Source of the DNA: Flavobacteriia bacterium
Lineage (GTDB): Bacteria > Bacteroidota > Bacteroidia > Flavobacteriales > Flavobacteriaceae
Assembly (NCBI GenBank): GCA_004293165.1
Contig: RDYL01000007.1
Coordinates: 85,445 to 149,444 of the forward strand
Length of the DNA stretch: 64,000 nucleotides
Direction: 5' to 3'
The position numbers and the translations under genes were made by a program. The notes under the pieces are model-generated. The model saw nothing but the letters and a program-made list of their open reading frames with translations. It was not told the origin of the DNA and did not search any database. Of this stretch, positions 8,242 through 16,795 are shown piece by piece (the first letter of the stretch is position 1; each line of letters begins with the position of its first letter).

Positions 8242-8385
8242 ATGGCAAATTTATTATTACCACTTTATTCTTGGGGAAATGGAGCATTTATTATGATTGC
8301 AATTTTTGCTATTGTAATTCTTGGCTTAGTAGGCGCCGTAATGCTTATGATGAATAGTGATAAAAAGAAAAAAAACGACCAGTAA
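8242..8385 (+). CDS. Small single-pass membrane protein (47 residues)
   Basis: ATG 8242 to TAA 8383-8385 encodes 47 residues: a short polar N-terminus (MANLLLPLYSWGNG), one hydrophobic helix rich in Ile, Val and Gly (about residues 15-37), and a basic tail DKKKKNDQ. Such hydrophobic helix plus lysine tail proteins insert with the tail inside. A TAnnTTTG element lies upstream and a strong terminator begins inside its last codons, so it is a complete single-gene transcript. The function is unknown. Confidence 0.7.
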   Translation: MANLLLPLYSWGNGAFIMIAIFAIVILGLVGAVMLMMNSDKKKKNDQ

Positions 8386-8399
8386 TACTGGTCGTTTTT
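8370..8399 (+). terminator. Bidirectional intrinsic terminator
   Basis: An inverted repeat AAAAACGACCAGTA / TACTGGTCGTTTTT with A and T tracts on both sides sits between the small plus-strand gene and the minus-strand T9SS gene. The TAA of the small gene lies in the stem and loop. Confidence 0.85.
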
Positions 8400-8424
8400 A
8401 ATTTACTATTCTTTTTGAAAGAAA

Positions 8425-9918
8425 TTATTGTTTGATAAATTTCTTAGTTGTTTTACCTTCAGCAGCTTCAATAGTTACAAAGTAAACACCTGCATTTAAG
8501 TCAGAAACGTTTATTTGAGTTAATGAACCTGTTTCATTTTTAACAACTCTTCCATTGATATCTGTTACGGATATGTTTTTGATTTCAACATTATTAGTGT
8601 TTGAAATATTTAACATTGTAGTAACTGGATTTGGATAAATACTCAGAGAAGAAATCGAATTATCATTAGAAGATAAATTAGTTGTTAAACTAATTGAATC
8701 TAAAAATAAAAATGTTTGTGCAGTAGCTTGTGGGGTATTATTGTGAATTCCAAAATAATAAATACCACTAGAAGGAGCAGTATAACTTGCTGTATGTGTT
8801 GTGTAAGCAACATCACTATTATTAGTATAGCTTTGTAAAATTGTAGTTTGATCAGCGGCACTTTGTCCAGTTCCTACCGTTAAGTTAAAAGAAAAAGGCT
8901 GAGGTACATTAGGAGTCGCAGCGTAAAGTCTTGTTTTAAATTCAACAGTAACAACTTCGCCAGCTGTTAGGTTCATTCCTCTAAAATATGCTCTTGCATT
9001 TGAAGCAGCAGTTGTACTATTAAAAGTGTACATTGCTGAACCAGCCCCACCATCTGCATAGTTTGGCGGTGTAGAAGTTCCATCTGTAGTTATTAAAGAA
9101 AAATTAATAAATCCATCAGTATAATTTTTAGTTGCATCTTCAAATCCATTAGTATAAGGAAGACTTACTGGCAAATATCCGTAAAAAGGTCCTGACCAAT
9201 TACTTTGTGTAGCTCCACAATTTGCTCTAACAAAATATCTGAAATTAGAAGAAGCAGTTAATCCTGATAAATTTACAGTTGAATAGGCTAAAGCACCAGC
9301 TGGAGCAGTAACTAAAGTCCCTGTACCTTCTGTAGCATTTAAGTTATTACTCCAATCAATTTGATAATTTGTTGGGTATACAGTCGTTTGATTCCAAAAT
9401 AAATCTGTAGATGATGTTGAAAGATACTCAGGTAAATAAAAGACTGTAGGTCTAGCGCAAGCAATAGCTGTATAGTTAAATGTAAAATCTAAAGGTAGCG
9501 TTGACCATCTACTATCCCATTGTATATAATAAGTTGTACCTGCTGTTACTGGTACATTTAATAATTCAGACAGATAATTTGATGATGAAACATCATCATT
9601 ACCTGAAACACATGTTAAAGTTCCAGTACATAAACCTGTTGCAATACTAAATCTTGTGTCGTCACTTTTAGTGACACCATCATTAGATGGTAAATTAGAA
9701 GAAATAGAAACTTCACCATTACTTGTAGGTGTAAATTTATACCAATTTCCTTTTGGAGAAGTAAAAGTAGCATAACAAGCAACTTTATATGTTCCATTAA
9801 TTGTACCTGTTGTGTAAGTACCATTAGTTGTAATATCCACTGCGGTAGCACATGTTCCTTGAGAGAAACCTGATATTGCTGTAAATAAAAAACTAATTAA
9901 AAGTAATTTTGTTTTCAT
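8425..9918 (-). CDS. Secreted multidomain protein with type IX sorting domain
   Basis: The 497-residue product has a signal peptide (MKTKLLLISFLFTAISGFSQ). A beta-sandwich domain like those found beside proteases and adhesins follows (about 22-150), then a fibronectin-III-like domain (about 155-250, containing NLSGLTASSNFRYFVRANC) and a jelly-roll domain starting LPYTNGFED (about 253-410). The last 75 residues are a type A T9SS signal with SIYPNPV, a DINGRVV segment, LNAGVYFV and the terminal KKFIKQ. The protein is exported through T9SS and probably anchored or released at the surface. No catalytic domain is evident, so an adhesin or matrix role is my inference. Confidence 0.88.
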   Translation of the reverse strand: MKTKLLLISFLFTAISGFSQGTCATAVDITTNGTYTTGTINGTYKVACYATFTSPKGNWYKFTPTSNGEVSISSNLPSNDGVTKSDDTRFSIATGLCTGTLTCVSGNDDVSSSNYLSELLNVPVTAGTTYYIQWDSRWSTLPLDFTFNYTAIACARPTVFYLPEYLSTSSTDLFWNQTTVYPTNYQIDWSNNLNATEGTGTLVTAPAGALAYSTVNLSGLTASSNFRYFVRANCGATQSNWSGPFYGYLPVSLPYTNGFEDATKNYTDGFINFSLITTDGTSTPPNYADGGAGSAMYTFNSTTAASNARAYFRGMNLTAGEVVTVEFKTRLYAATPNVPQPFSFNLTVGTGQSAADQTTILQSYTNNSDVAYTTHTASYTAPSSGIYYFGIHNNTPQATAQTFLFLDSISLTTNLSSNDNSISSLSIYPNPVTTMLNISNTNNVEIKNISVTDINGRVVKNETGSLTQINVSDLNAGVYFVTIEAAEGKTTKKFIKQ

Positions 9919-9947
9919 TTTTATTTTTTTTTTAGTTATATAATTAA

Positions 9948-9955
9948 CAAAAATA
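9948..9955 (-). promoter_or_regulatory. -7 element for the T9SS protein gene
   Basis: On the minus strand this is TATTTTTG (TAnnTTTG), 30 bp upstream of the ATG. The rest of the 292-bp gap to 10210 is extremely AT-rich and shows no gene or clear hairpin. Confidence 0.45.
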
Positions 9956-10210
9956 ATAAAAACATTAGATAATTTAATAATAAATTTTATTTTTTTTGAA
10001 CTCAGACATTTATAATTTCACTACTAACTACAAAATAAATAATATTATAATATAACAAATGAATTTGTAAGCCTGTTTATTTAAATATTCTTTTTTAATT
10101 CAGAATGACTCATAAATAAAAAAAATATTTGTTAAATTATTTGAAAATCTAACAACTATTATGAAAATTTATAATAAAATGTATAGTTTTAAAAAAAATA
10201 ATTAGTAACC

Positions 10211-11377
10211 TTATAATTTCCTTCTCTCCTTTTCTTTTTTAATTAACATCAATTCCCTACTAGTTTGTCCAGCAACTGAAGTATTTTCTTCTGCTCTTCT
10301 AATTAAGTATGGCATAACATCTCTTACTGGTCCAAATGGCAAATATTTAGCAACATTATAACCATTAGAAGCTAAATTAAAACTAATATTATCACTCATC
10401 CCTAATAATTGTCCAAAAAAGATACGATTATCGTTTTTAGCAATTCCTTTCTCTGTCATTAATTGCATTAATTTGTATGAGCTTTCTTCATTGTGTGTTC
10501 CAGCAAAAACAGCCATTTTGTAAATATTTTCAACCATATACAAAACGGCTGCATCGTAATTAATATCAGTAGCTTCTTTAGAAACACATATTGGAGATTT
10601 TAATCCACGTGCTTCTGCTCTTTCATTTTCTTTTTCCATATAAGCTCCACGAACTAACTTCATTCCAATAAAAAAACCTTCTACTTTCGCTTGGTCATGA
10701 AGATTTTTTAAATAATCCAATCGATCCCAACGATACATTTGCAACGTATTGAATACAATAGCCTTTTGTTTGTTGTACTTGCGCATCATATCGGAAACAA
10801 TTGCATCTGCTGCATCTTGCATCCAGCTCTCCTCTGCGTCAATTAGTAATAAAACATCTTTTTCATGTGCGGTTCTACAAGCCAAATCAAATCGAGCAAT
10901 TACACGATTCCATTCTTGTTGTTCAGCTTTCGTTAAAACCGACTTCTCTCCTACTTTTTCATACAAATCTAAACGACCAAAACCGGTTGGTTTAAAAACT
11001 GCAAACGGAATGGCTTCACGTTCTCTAGCAAATTCAATTGTTTTCAATGTCATTTCTAAAGCAGCGTCAAACTGTTCTTCTTCTTCTTTCCCTTCTACAG
11101 AATAATCCAAAACCGACGAAACACCTTTGGTAAACATATTATCTACCACTTTTAAACAATCTACTTCGTTAACACCACCACAAAAATGATCAAATACAGT
11201 TGAACGAATCAATCCTTCTACAGGTAAATGTGCTTTAAGAGCAAAATTGGTAACCGCAGTTCCTATTTTTACAAGTGGTTGACTAGCAATTAATTTGAAA
11301 AGAAAATAAGCTCTTTCGAGTTCTGTGTCACTTTTTAAAGAAAAAGCAACTTGTGTATTGTCAAATATTTTATTCAT
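10211..11377 (-). CDS. Proline dehydrogenase
   Basis: This FAD enzyme oxidises proline to pyrroline-5-carboxylate in proline catabolism. The 388-residue monofunctional form has barrel motifs DAEESWMQ, GMKLVRGAYMEKE, NEESSYKLM and the C-terminal YLPFGPVRDVMPYLIRRAEEN flavin/substrate segment. I chose the ATG at 11377 (MNKIFDNTQVAF) over the in-frame ATG at 11401, because a TAnnTTTG promoter element covers 11401-11408 and predicts a transcript start near 11394. No P5C dehydrogenase gene is adjacent. The neighbour aroB is divergent. Confidence 0.93.
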   Translation of the reverse strand: MNKIFDNTQVAFSLKSDTELERAYFLFKLIASQPLVKIGTAVTNFALKAHLPVEGLIRSTVFDHFCGGVNEVDCLKVVDNMFTKGVSSVLDYSVEGKEEEEQFDAALEMTLKTIEFAREREAIPFAVFKPTGFGRLDLYEKVGEKSVLTKAEQQEWNRVIARFDLACRTAHEKDVLLLIDAEESWMQDAADAIVSDMMRKYNKQKAIVFNTLQMYRWDRLDYLKNLHDQAKVEGFFIGMKLVRGAYMEKENERAEARGLKSPICVSKEATDINYDAAVLYMVENIYKMAVFAGTHNEESSYKLMQLMTEKGIAKNDNRIFFGQLLGMSDNISFNLASNGYNVAKYLPFGPVRDVMPYLIRRAEENTSVAGQTSRELMLIKKEKERRKL

Positions 11378-11400
11378 GATATTTTTAATAAAAAGCGACA

Positions 11401-11408
11401 CAAATATA
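11401..11408 (-). promoter_or_regulatory. -7 element for proline dehydrogenase
   Basis: The minus strand reads TATATTTG (TAnnTTTG). It overlaps the longer possible start at 11401, so it decides in favour of the ATG at 11377. Confidence 0.5.
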
Positions 11409-11472
11409 CGTTAGATTTTGCTAATTTTAAATAAAAAATGCCTTATTTTGCAATAAAATTCAAGCTTTTTAC

Positions 11473-12540
11473 ATGCAAACAATTACAGCAACCCAATATA
11501 GTGTTTACTTTGATTTAGAAGGATATGAAACTTTAGCAGAACTACTAATTCCTTCGCGTTATTCAAAAATATTTATTTTAGTTGATGAAAATACTTCACA
11601 ATATTGTTTACCACATTTACTAAATAATTTAGTTACGGAAATCAAAATTGAAATAATCGAATTGGAAGTGGGTGAAATTCATAAAAATATTGAAACATGC
11701 ACTGAAGTTTGGGGAGCGTTATCAGAACTTGGAGGCGATCGTAAAAGCGTATTAATTAACTTAGGAGGTGGTGTTATTTCGGATTTAGGAGGGTTTGTAG
11801 CTTGCACATTTAAAAGAGGCATAGATTTTATTAATATCCCAACAACATTGCTATCTATGGTTGATGCTTCAATTGGAGGTAAAAACGGTGTAGATTTAGG
11901 AAATTTAAAAAATCAAATTGGGATAATTCGTGAACCAAAAGCTGTAATCGTTGACACTCAATTTTTAAACACATTGCCTCAAAACGAAATGCGATCTGGT
12001 TTGGCTGAAATGCTGAAACATGGATTGATTTTTGACAACAAATATTGGGATAAATTTAAAGATTTAAAAGACTTACATACAGATGATTTAAACAACTTAA
12101 TTCATCAATCAATTCAAATAAAAAATACAATTGTTTGTGAAGATTTAACCGAAAATGGGATTAGAAAATCTTTAAACTTTGGACACACTTTAGGTCATGC
12201 TATCGAAAGTTATTTTTTAGAAAAAAATGCTAAAACAACATTACTTCATGGCGAAGCAATTGCGGTTGGAATGATATTAGAAAGTTATATTTCAAAAGAA
12301 AAAAACTTACTAACCAATGAAGAATATCAGGAAATTAAATACATTATTAATGATGTATTTGAGAAAATTGAATTCACTCCATTTGATATTGAAAAAATCA
12401 TTGAACTCCTTATTTTTGATAAAAAAAATGAGTTTGGAAAAGTGAAATTTACATTACTTGATGGGATTGGTAAAATAAAAATCAATCAAGAATCAGACAA
12501 CACATTGATTTACAATGCTTTTAAAGATTATTCCATCTAA
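11473..12540 (+). CDS. aroB: 3-Dehydroquinate synthase
   Basis: AroB is the second enzyme of the shikimate pathway and converts DAHP to 3-dehydroquinate with catalytic NAD+ and a divalent metal. The 355 residues contain the NAD-binding GGGVISDLGGF segment, the substrate segment TTLLSMVDASIGGKNGVD, and metal ligands in the EMLKHG, FGHTLGHAIE and LHGEAIAVGM regions. Length and motifs are normal. It is a single gene divergent from proline dehydrogenase; no other aro gene lies in the window. Confidence 0.97.
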   Translation: MQTITATQYSVYFDLEGYETLAELLIPSRYSKIFILVDENTSQYCLPHLLNNLVTEIKIEIIELEVGEIHKNIETCTEVWGALSELGGDRKSVLINLGGGVISDLGGFVACTFKRGIDFINIPTTLLSMVDASIGGKNGVDLGNLKNQIGIIREPKAVIVDTQFLNTLPQNEMRSGLAEMLKHGLIFDNKYWDKFKDLKDLHTDDLNNLIHQSIQIKNTIVCEDLTENGIRKSLNFGHTLGHAIESYFLEKNAKTTLLHGEAIAVGMILESYISKEKNLLTNEEYQEIKYIINDVFEKIEFTPFDIEKIIELLIFDKKNEFGKVKFTLLDGIGKIKINQESDNTLIYNAFKDYSI

Positions 12541-12583
12541 TTATTTTTTTATTTTTTCTTTATTTTTTAGCGATTTAATTTTT

Positions 12584-12591
12584 TAACTTTG
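12584..12591 (+). promoter_or_regulatory. -7 element before the speA leader
   Basis: TAACTTTG (TAnnTTTG). The predicted transcript start falls at about 12597, exactly at the ATG of a short ORF and about 233 bp before speA. This implies a long leader or a leaderless small gene. Confidence 0.5.
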
Positions 12592-12596
12592 CCCTA

Positions 12597-12776
12597 ATGA
12601 AAGAAAACAAAAAACAATCTAATTTTAACAGAAAACGGAATAATAGAAATGTCGACATATCTATTATTGCTCGGTTGTTTTTTTCTATCTTTAGCTTTCA
12701 TATTACTGATTTATTTGAAACCTCAAAGGTGTTTAGCGAAAAATTACTAATTCGCTTTGCCAATATTAGGGTTTGA
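12597..12776 (+). CDS. Candidate short upstream ORF in the speA leader (59 residues)
   Basis: ATG 12597 to TGA 12774-12776 encodes 59 residues: a basic Asn/Lys/Arg-rich N-terminus (MKENKKQSNFNRKRNNRN), a hydrophobic stretch SIIARLFFSIFSF (about 22-34) and a charged end. It begins 5 bp after a TAnnTTTG element, so translation would be leaderless. I do not recognise a family. It could be a real small membrane-associated protein, a regulatory leader peptide for the polyamine genes, or chance. Confidence 0.35.
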   Translation: MKENKKQSNFNRKRNNRNVDISIIARLFFSIFSFHITDLFETSKVFSEKLLIRFANIRV

Positions 12777-12829
12777 AAATCGAGATTAAAAATAGATGTT
12801 ACCTTTTATAATTTAATCTAATTTTCAAA

Positions 12830-14239
12830 ATGAACACAAAATATTACGATTTAATAAATCAGACTTTTTATTTCCCACAAGAAGAATTTACACTAAACAA
12901 AGATGAACTTCAATTTCATGGTATTGACTTAATGAAATTAGTTGAAGAATATGGTACACCATTGAAGTTTACTTATTTACCAAAAATTTCTCAAAACATT
13001 AATAGAGCCAAAATGTGGTTTAGAAATGCTATGGAAAAGCACGATTATGATGCTAAATATTTCTATTGCTACTGTACTAAAAGTTCACATTTTGAATTTA
13101 TTTTAAATGAAGCCTTAAAAAACAACATTCATATTGAAACTTCTTCTGCTTTTGATATCAACATTGTTGAAACATTAATGGAACAAGGAAAAATCAATAA
13201 AAACACTTTTATTGTTTGTAATGGCTTTAAACGCGATCAATATGTAACCAATATTGCACGTTTAATCAACAACGGACATAAAAATACGATTCCGGTAATT
13301 GATAATTTTGAAGAATTAGATTTACTTCAAGAAGAAATTGACGGAAAATTTAAAATCGGAATACGTATTGCAGCTGAAGAAGAGCCGAAATTTGAGTTTT
13401 ATACCTCTCGTTTAGGAATTGGATATAAAGATATTGTACCATTTTATCGTAAACAAATTGCAGAAAATAAAAAAGTGGAATTAAAAATGCTTCACTTCTT
13501 TATTAATGCAGGAATTCGTGATACCGCCTACTATTGGAATGAGCTATTAAAATGTATGAAAGTATACATTGCTTTGAAAAAAGAATGTCCTACTTTAGAT
13601 AGTTTAAATATTGGTGGTGGTTTTCCAATCAAAAATTCATTAGCCTTTGATTATGATTATCAATATATGGTTGATGAAATTTTGAACCAAATTAAAATTG
13701 CTTGTGATGAAGCAGAAGTTCAAGTTCCTCACATATTTACCGAATTTGGTTCGTTCACTGTTGGTGAAGCTGGCGGTGCATTATACCAAGTTTTATATCA
13801 AAAGAAACAAAATGATCGTGAAAACTGGAATATGATTGATTCATCATTCATTACAACACTTCCAGATACATGGGCAATTAACAAACGTTTTGTAATGATT
13901 GCCGTTAATCGTTGGAACGATACTTATGAAAGAGTTTTACTGGGTGGATTAACGTGTGATGGTGATGATTATTACAATTCTGAACAACACATGAATGCCG
14001 TTTATTTACCTAAATACAATAAAGAAAAACCTTTATATATAGGATTTTTTAACACAGGCGCTTACCAAGAAACAATTGGAGGTTTTGGTGGATTAAGTCA
14101 TTGTATTTTACCGCAACCTAAACACATTTTAATTGATAAAGACAAGAACGGTATTATTGCAACTGAAGTGTTTTCAGAACAACAAAAAGCCGAAGATGTT
14201 TTAGAAATTTTAGGATACAACAAAAGAAAAGAACAATAA
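12830..14239 (+). CDS. speA: Arginine decarboxylase, fold type III PLP enzyme
   Basis: This 469-residue enzyme belongs to the alanine-racemase-fold Orn/DAP/Arg decarboxylases. The N-terminal barrel carries the PLP lysine in YCTKSSHFEF (about residue 84), the phosphate-binding GGGFPIKNS, and the C-terminal substrate region LGGLTCDGDDYYN. It should make agmatine from arginine for polyamine synthesis. The closest relatives I recall in Flavobacteria are annotated as arginine decarboxylase, but specificity within this family is not certain from motifs. The next gene follows after 10 bp in an apparent operon. No agmatinase gene is adjacent. Confidence 0.8.
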   Translation: MNTKYYDLINQTFYFPQEEFTLNKDELQFHGIDLMKLVEEYGTPLKFTYLPKISQNINRAKMWFRNAMEKHDYDAKYFYCYCTKSSHFEFILNEALKNNIHIETSSAFDINIVETLMEQGKINKNTFIVCNGFKRDQYVTNIARLINNGHKNTIPVIDNFEELDLLQEEIDGKFKIGIRIAAEEEPKFEFYTSRLGIGYKDIVPFYRKQIAENKKVELKMLHFFINAGIRDTAYYWNELLKCMKVYIALKKECPTLDSLNIGGGFPIKNSLAFDYDYQYMVDEILNQIKIACDEAEVQVPHIFTEFGSFTVGEAGGALYQVLYQKKQNDRENWNMIDSSFITTLPDTWAINKRFVMIAVNRWNDTYERVLLGGLTCDGDDYYNSEQHMNAVYLPKYNKEKPLYIGFFNTGAYQETIGGFGGLSHCILPQPKHILIDKDKNGIIATEVFSEQQKAEDVLEILGYNKRKEQ

Positions 14240-14249
14240 AATAAGAAAA

Positions 14250-15224
14250 ATGAGCAAAGGACCAGTTAGTCAGTTTATAGAAAAACATTATCTTCACTTT
14301 AACTCTGCAGCTTTAGTTGATGCGGCAAAAGGCTACGAAGAACATTTATTAGACAACGGAAAAATGATGATTACTTTAGCGGGTGCTATGAGTACAGCTG
14401 AATTAGGTAAATCATTAGCTGAAATGATTCGTCAAGATAAGGTACATATTATTTCTTGTACTGGAGCTAATTTAGAAGAAGATATCATGAACTTAGTAGC
14501 TCATAATTCTTATAAAAGAGTTCCAAATTATAGAGATTTATCACCTCAAGAAGAATGGGATTTATTAGAAAATCATTATAATCGTGTAACAGATACTTGT
14601 ATTCCAGAGGAAGAAGCTTTCAGAAGACTTCAATCGCATTTATTTGATATCTGGAATAATGCAGACTCAAAAGGTGAACGTTATTTTCCACATGAATTTA
14701 TGTACCAAATGATTAATTCAGGTGTTTTAAAACAATACTACGAAATTGACCCAGCAGACTCATGGATGGTGGCTGCAGCTGAAAAGAATTTACCAATTGT
14801 TGTTCCTGGATGGGAAGATAGTACAATGGGTAACATTTTCTCTTCTTATTGTATCAAAGGAGAATTCAAAGCTACTACAATGAAAAGTGGAATTGAATAC
14901 ATGATGTGGCTAGCAGATTGGTATCCAAAAAATTGTGCTGGAAAAGGAATTGGTTTCTTCCAAATTGGTGGAGGAATCGCTGGAGATTTCCCAATATGTG
15001 TGGTTCCTATGTTATATCAAGATATGGAAATGCATGATGTACCGTTTTGGAGCTACTTCTGTCAAATATCTGATTCTACAACTAGTTATGGTTCTTACTC
15101 TGGAGCAGTTCCAAATGAAAAAATTACTTGGGGTAAATTAGATATTCACACACCTAAATTTATAGTAGAATCAGATGCTACTATAGTTGCACCGTTAATG
15201 TTTGCTTATATTTTAGGATGGTAA
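14250..15224 (+). CDS. Deoxyhypusine synthase-like protein
   Basis: The 324-residue protein matches the DHS family over its length: LAGAMSTAELGKSLAEMI and ISCTGANLEEDIMN (NAD region), VVPGWEDSTMGNIF, and GGGIAGDFPI. Near the C-terminus WGKLD holds Lys296, which corresponds to the catalytic enamine lysine of eukaryotic DHS. Bacteria have no eIF5A, so the aminobutyl acceptor must be another amine, and a homospermidine-type product is the natural guess. The eukaryotic KHH segment after GGG is replaced by GDF, so the catalytic His appears absent. It lies 10 bp after speA. Confidence 0.88.
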   Translation: MSKGPVSQFIEKHYLHFNSAALVDAAKGYEEHLLDNGKMMITLAGAMSTAELGKSLAEMIRQDKVHIISCTGANLEEDIMNLVAHNSYKRVPNYRDLSPQEEWDLLENHYNRVTDTCIPEEEAFRRLQSHLFDIWNNADSKGERYFPHEFMYQMINSGVLKQYYEIDPADSWMVAAAEKNLPIVVPGWEDSTMGNIFSSYCIKGEFKATTMKSGIEYMMWLADWYPKNCAGKGIGFFQIGGGIAGDFPICVVPMLYQDMEMHDVPFWSYFCQISDSTTSYGSYSGAVPNEKITWGKLDIHTPKFIVESDATIVAPLMFAYILGW

Positions 15225-15275
15225 AAAAAGTTAAAAAAAAAATTTATTTTGCTTGAAAATATAAGTTTAGGATAG

Positions 15276-15283
15276 TACATTTG
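15276..15283 (+). promoter_or_regulatory. Promoter of the acidic-tail protein gene
   Basis: TACATTTG (TAnnTTTG) with TTG at 15253-15255, spaced 20 bp, is one of the best full promoter matches in the window. The ATG is at 15310. Confidence 0.6.
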
Positions 15284-15309
15284 ACCAAAATAAGATTAAA
15301 ACCTACCCA

Positions 15310-15663
15310 ATGAAAAGAGTTATTGTTGATTACGCTAAATTAACAAATGAAATCTTAACATTATTAGTTGAGAAATTTCCTGATGGTTATGATGATTCGG
15401 ACATCATACGTTTTAAGAATGCTAAAAATGAAACAATAGAAGCAGTAGAAGTTAGAACAACAGATACTATTTTTCTTGTGAAAGTAAGTACAAAATTATC
15501 TGATCGAATTGAAAATTATGATGAAGATGATATTATTGTTGAAGATGTTGTTGTAGACAAAATCGTTGGCCTTAAAGAATTAGACATTGATGAAGATGAG
15601 GGCGAAGAGGATGAAGAAGACGATGACACAAATGATTCTGAAGACTTAGACGACGAAGATTAA
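15310..15663 (+). CDS. Conserved small protein with very acidic C-terminal tail
   Basis: The 117-residue protein has a folded-looking N-terminal part (about 1-85; MKRVIVDYAKLTNEILTLL) and then a tail of almost only Asp and Glu (about 90-117). I recall similar proteins across Bacteroidota, sometimes misnamed DNA primase, but nothing here looks like a primase. The acidic tail could mimic nucleic acid or bind basic proteins; this is inference. It is monocistronic, with its own promoter and a strong terminator. Confidence 0.7.
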   Translation: MKRVIVDYAKLTNEILTLLVEKFPDGYDDSDIIRFKNAKNETIEAVEVRTTDTIFLVKVSTKLSDRIENYDEDDIIVEDVVVDKIVGLKELDIDEDEGEEDEEDDDTNDSEDLDDED

Positions 15664-15668
15664 TATAA

Positions 15669-15701
15669 AAAAAGGGATTCATATTTTTTGAATCCCTTTT
15701 T
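15669..15701 (+). terminator. Bidirectional intrinsic terminator
   Basis: The stem AAAAAGGGATTCA / TGAATCCCTTTTT (13 bp) has a 7-base loop and T tracts on both strands. It serves the convergent genes ending at 15663 and 15705. Confidence 0.9.
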
Positions 15702-15704
15702 AAT

Positions 15705-16214
15705 TTATAAATATCTTTCTAAAATTATTTGCTTATGATGCAACTCATGTCCCAAAATAATATAACCAATACCTCGTACCGATACACTGTAGTTTGATGC
15801 TAATCCTAATTGCTGTAAAACCTCTTTACTAAAAGATTCAAACAAACTTATTGTTGCTTTTCTAACTGTTTTATATTCAGCTAATAAACTTTCAAAATCT
15901 CTTTCATTTCCACGTGCTGAAACTACGTAATCATTCTCCTCAAATCCAGGCAAAGCAGTTTTATCATTTCTTGCAATTCGAAGTGCTCTATAAGACAGTA
16001 TGCGTTCAGCATCAATAAGATGTAGAATAATATCTTTAACTGTCCACTTCCCTTCCTCGTAACGAAATTCATGTTTAAATACAGGAATTGAAGTGAAAAA
16101 GTGTATTAATTCTTCATTTTGATTCGTAAGTCCTTTAACTATATCTTGTTCTGGAACTAATTTGATATAATCCACATAATAAGGAGCAAATTCATTCGGA
16201 TTTAAATTTATCAT
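15705..16214 (-). CDS. DinB family protein
   Basis: This is a DinB_2-type four-helix bundle of 169 residues. Metal-ligand His positions are visible in WTVKDIILHLIDAER and, at the C-terminus, in GHELHHKQIILERYL. Members are putative metal-dependent enzymes of unknown substrate. I chose the ATG at 16214 (MINLNPNEF) because the longer start at 16241 lies inside the terminator hairpin of the upstream lrp gene (16232-16252). It is transcribed after lrp but separated from it by that terminator. Confidence 0.82.
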   Translation of the reverse strand: MINLNPNEFAPYYVDYIKLVPEQDIVKGLTNQNEELIHFFTSIPVFKHEFRYEEGKWTVKDIILHLIDAERILSYRALRIARNDKTALPGFEENDYVVSARGNERDFESLLAEYKTVRKATISLFESFSKEVLQQLGLASNYSVSVRGIGYIILGHELHHKQIILERYL

Positions 16215-16231
16215 AACTTTAAGACATAAAA

Positions 16232-16252
16232 AAAGCCTCAAAAGGAAGCTTT
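16232..16252 (-). terminator. Intrinsic terminator after the Lrp-family gene
   Basis: On the minus strand AAAGCTTC, a CTTTT loop and GAGGCTTT are followed by more T residues, with one G-T pair. It lies directly after the stop codon at 16259. Confidence 0.7.
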
Positions 16253-16258
16253 GTAATT

Positions 16259-16738
16259 TTACAATTCTTTAAAAATCGTATGCATTAATCGTTTTTTATC
16301 GTTAATGCTTTCTTCTAAAGAAATCATTGTTTCTGTTCTGTAAACACCTTCAATATCATCAATCATAAAGATAACTTCTTTAGCGTGTTTAGTATCTTTA
16401 GCTCTAATTTTACAAAAAATATTAAATTTCCCAGTAGTTACATGAGCAACTGTGACAAACGGAATTTGATTAATACGTTCTAAAACAAATTTAGTTTGTG
16501 ACGTGTTGTGCAAGAAAACACCAACATAAGCAATGAAAGAATACCCTAATTTTTCATAATCTAAAGTTAATGAAGACCCTTGGATAATACCTGCATCTTC
16601 CATTTTCTTTACTCTTACATGAACAGTTCCTGCAGAAATTAATAGTTTTTTTGCAATATCTGTAAAAGGAACTCTCGTGTTATCAATCAACATGTCCAAA
16701 ATTTGATGATCTACTTCATCTAAACGAAACTTACTCAT
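16259..16738 (-). CDS. Lrp/AsnC family transcriptional regulator
   Basis: The 159-residue protein has an N-terminal winged helix (LDEVDHQILDMLIDNTRVPF, then IAKKLLISAGTVHVRVKKME, about residues 5-50) and a C-terminal RAM/AsnC_trans_reg ligand-binding domain (about 65-150). It is expected to form dimers and octamers that bind amino acids and regulate nearby or distant metabolic genes. The motifs do not tell which amino acid it senses. A terminator directly follows it, so it is transcribed alone or after the M14 gene. Confidence 0.93.
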   Translation of the reverse strand: MSKFRLDEVDHQILDMLIDNTRVPFTDIAKKLLISAGTVHVRVKKMEDAGIIQGSSLTLDYEKLGYSFIAYVGVFLHNTSQTKFVLERINQIPFVTVAHVTTGKFNIFCKIRAKDTKHAKEVIFMIDDIEGVYRTETMISLEESINDKKRLMHTIFKEL

Positions 16739-16795
16739 AAGTGCTTATAATAATTGTTAATTTTTTTATTTTTATTTAAACATGAAGTAAATTTA

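Noticed and set aside
9615..9851. Minus-strand frame of 78 codons inside the T9SS protein gene
   Set aside because: It lies fully inside the T9SS gene in another frame of the same strand and is a repetitive Leu/Gln string caused by the Thr/Ser-rich coding sequence.
10749..11105. Plus-strand frame of 118 codons opposite proline dehydrogenase
   Set aside because: It is antisense to a conserved enzyme and has no promoter or recognisable domain.
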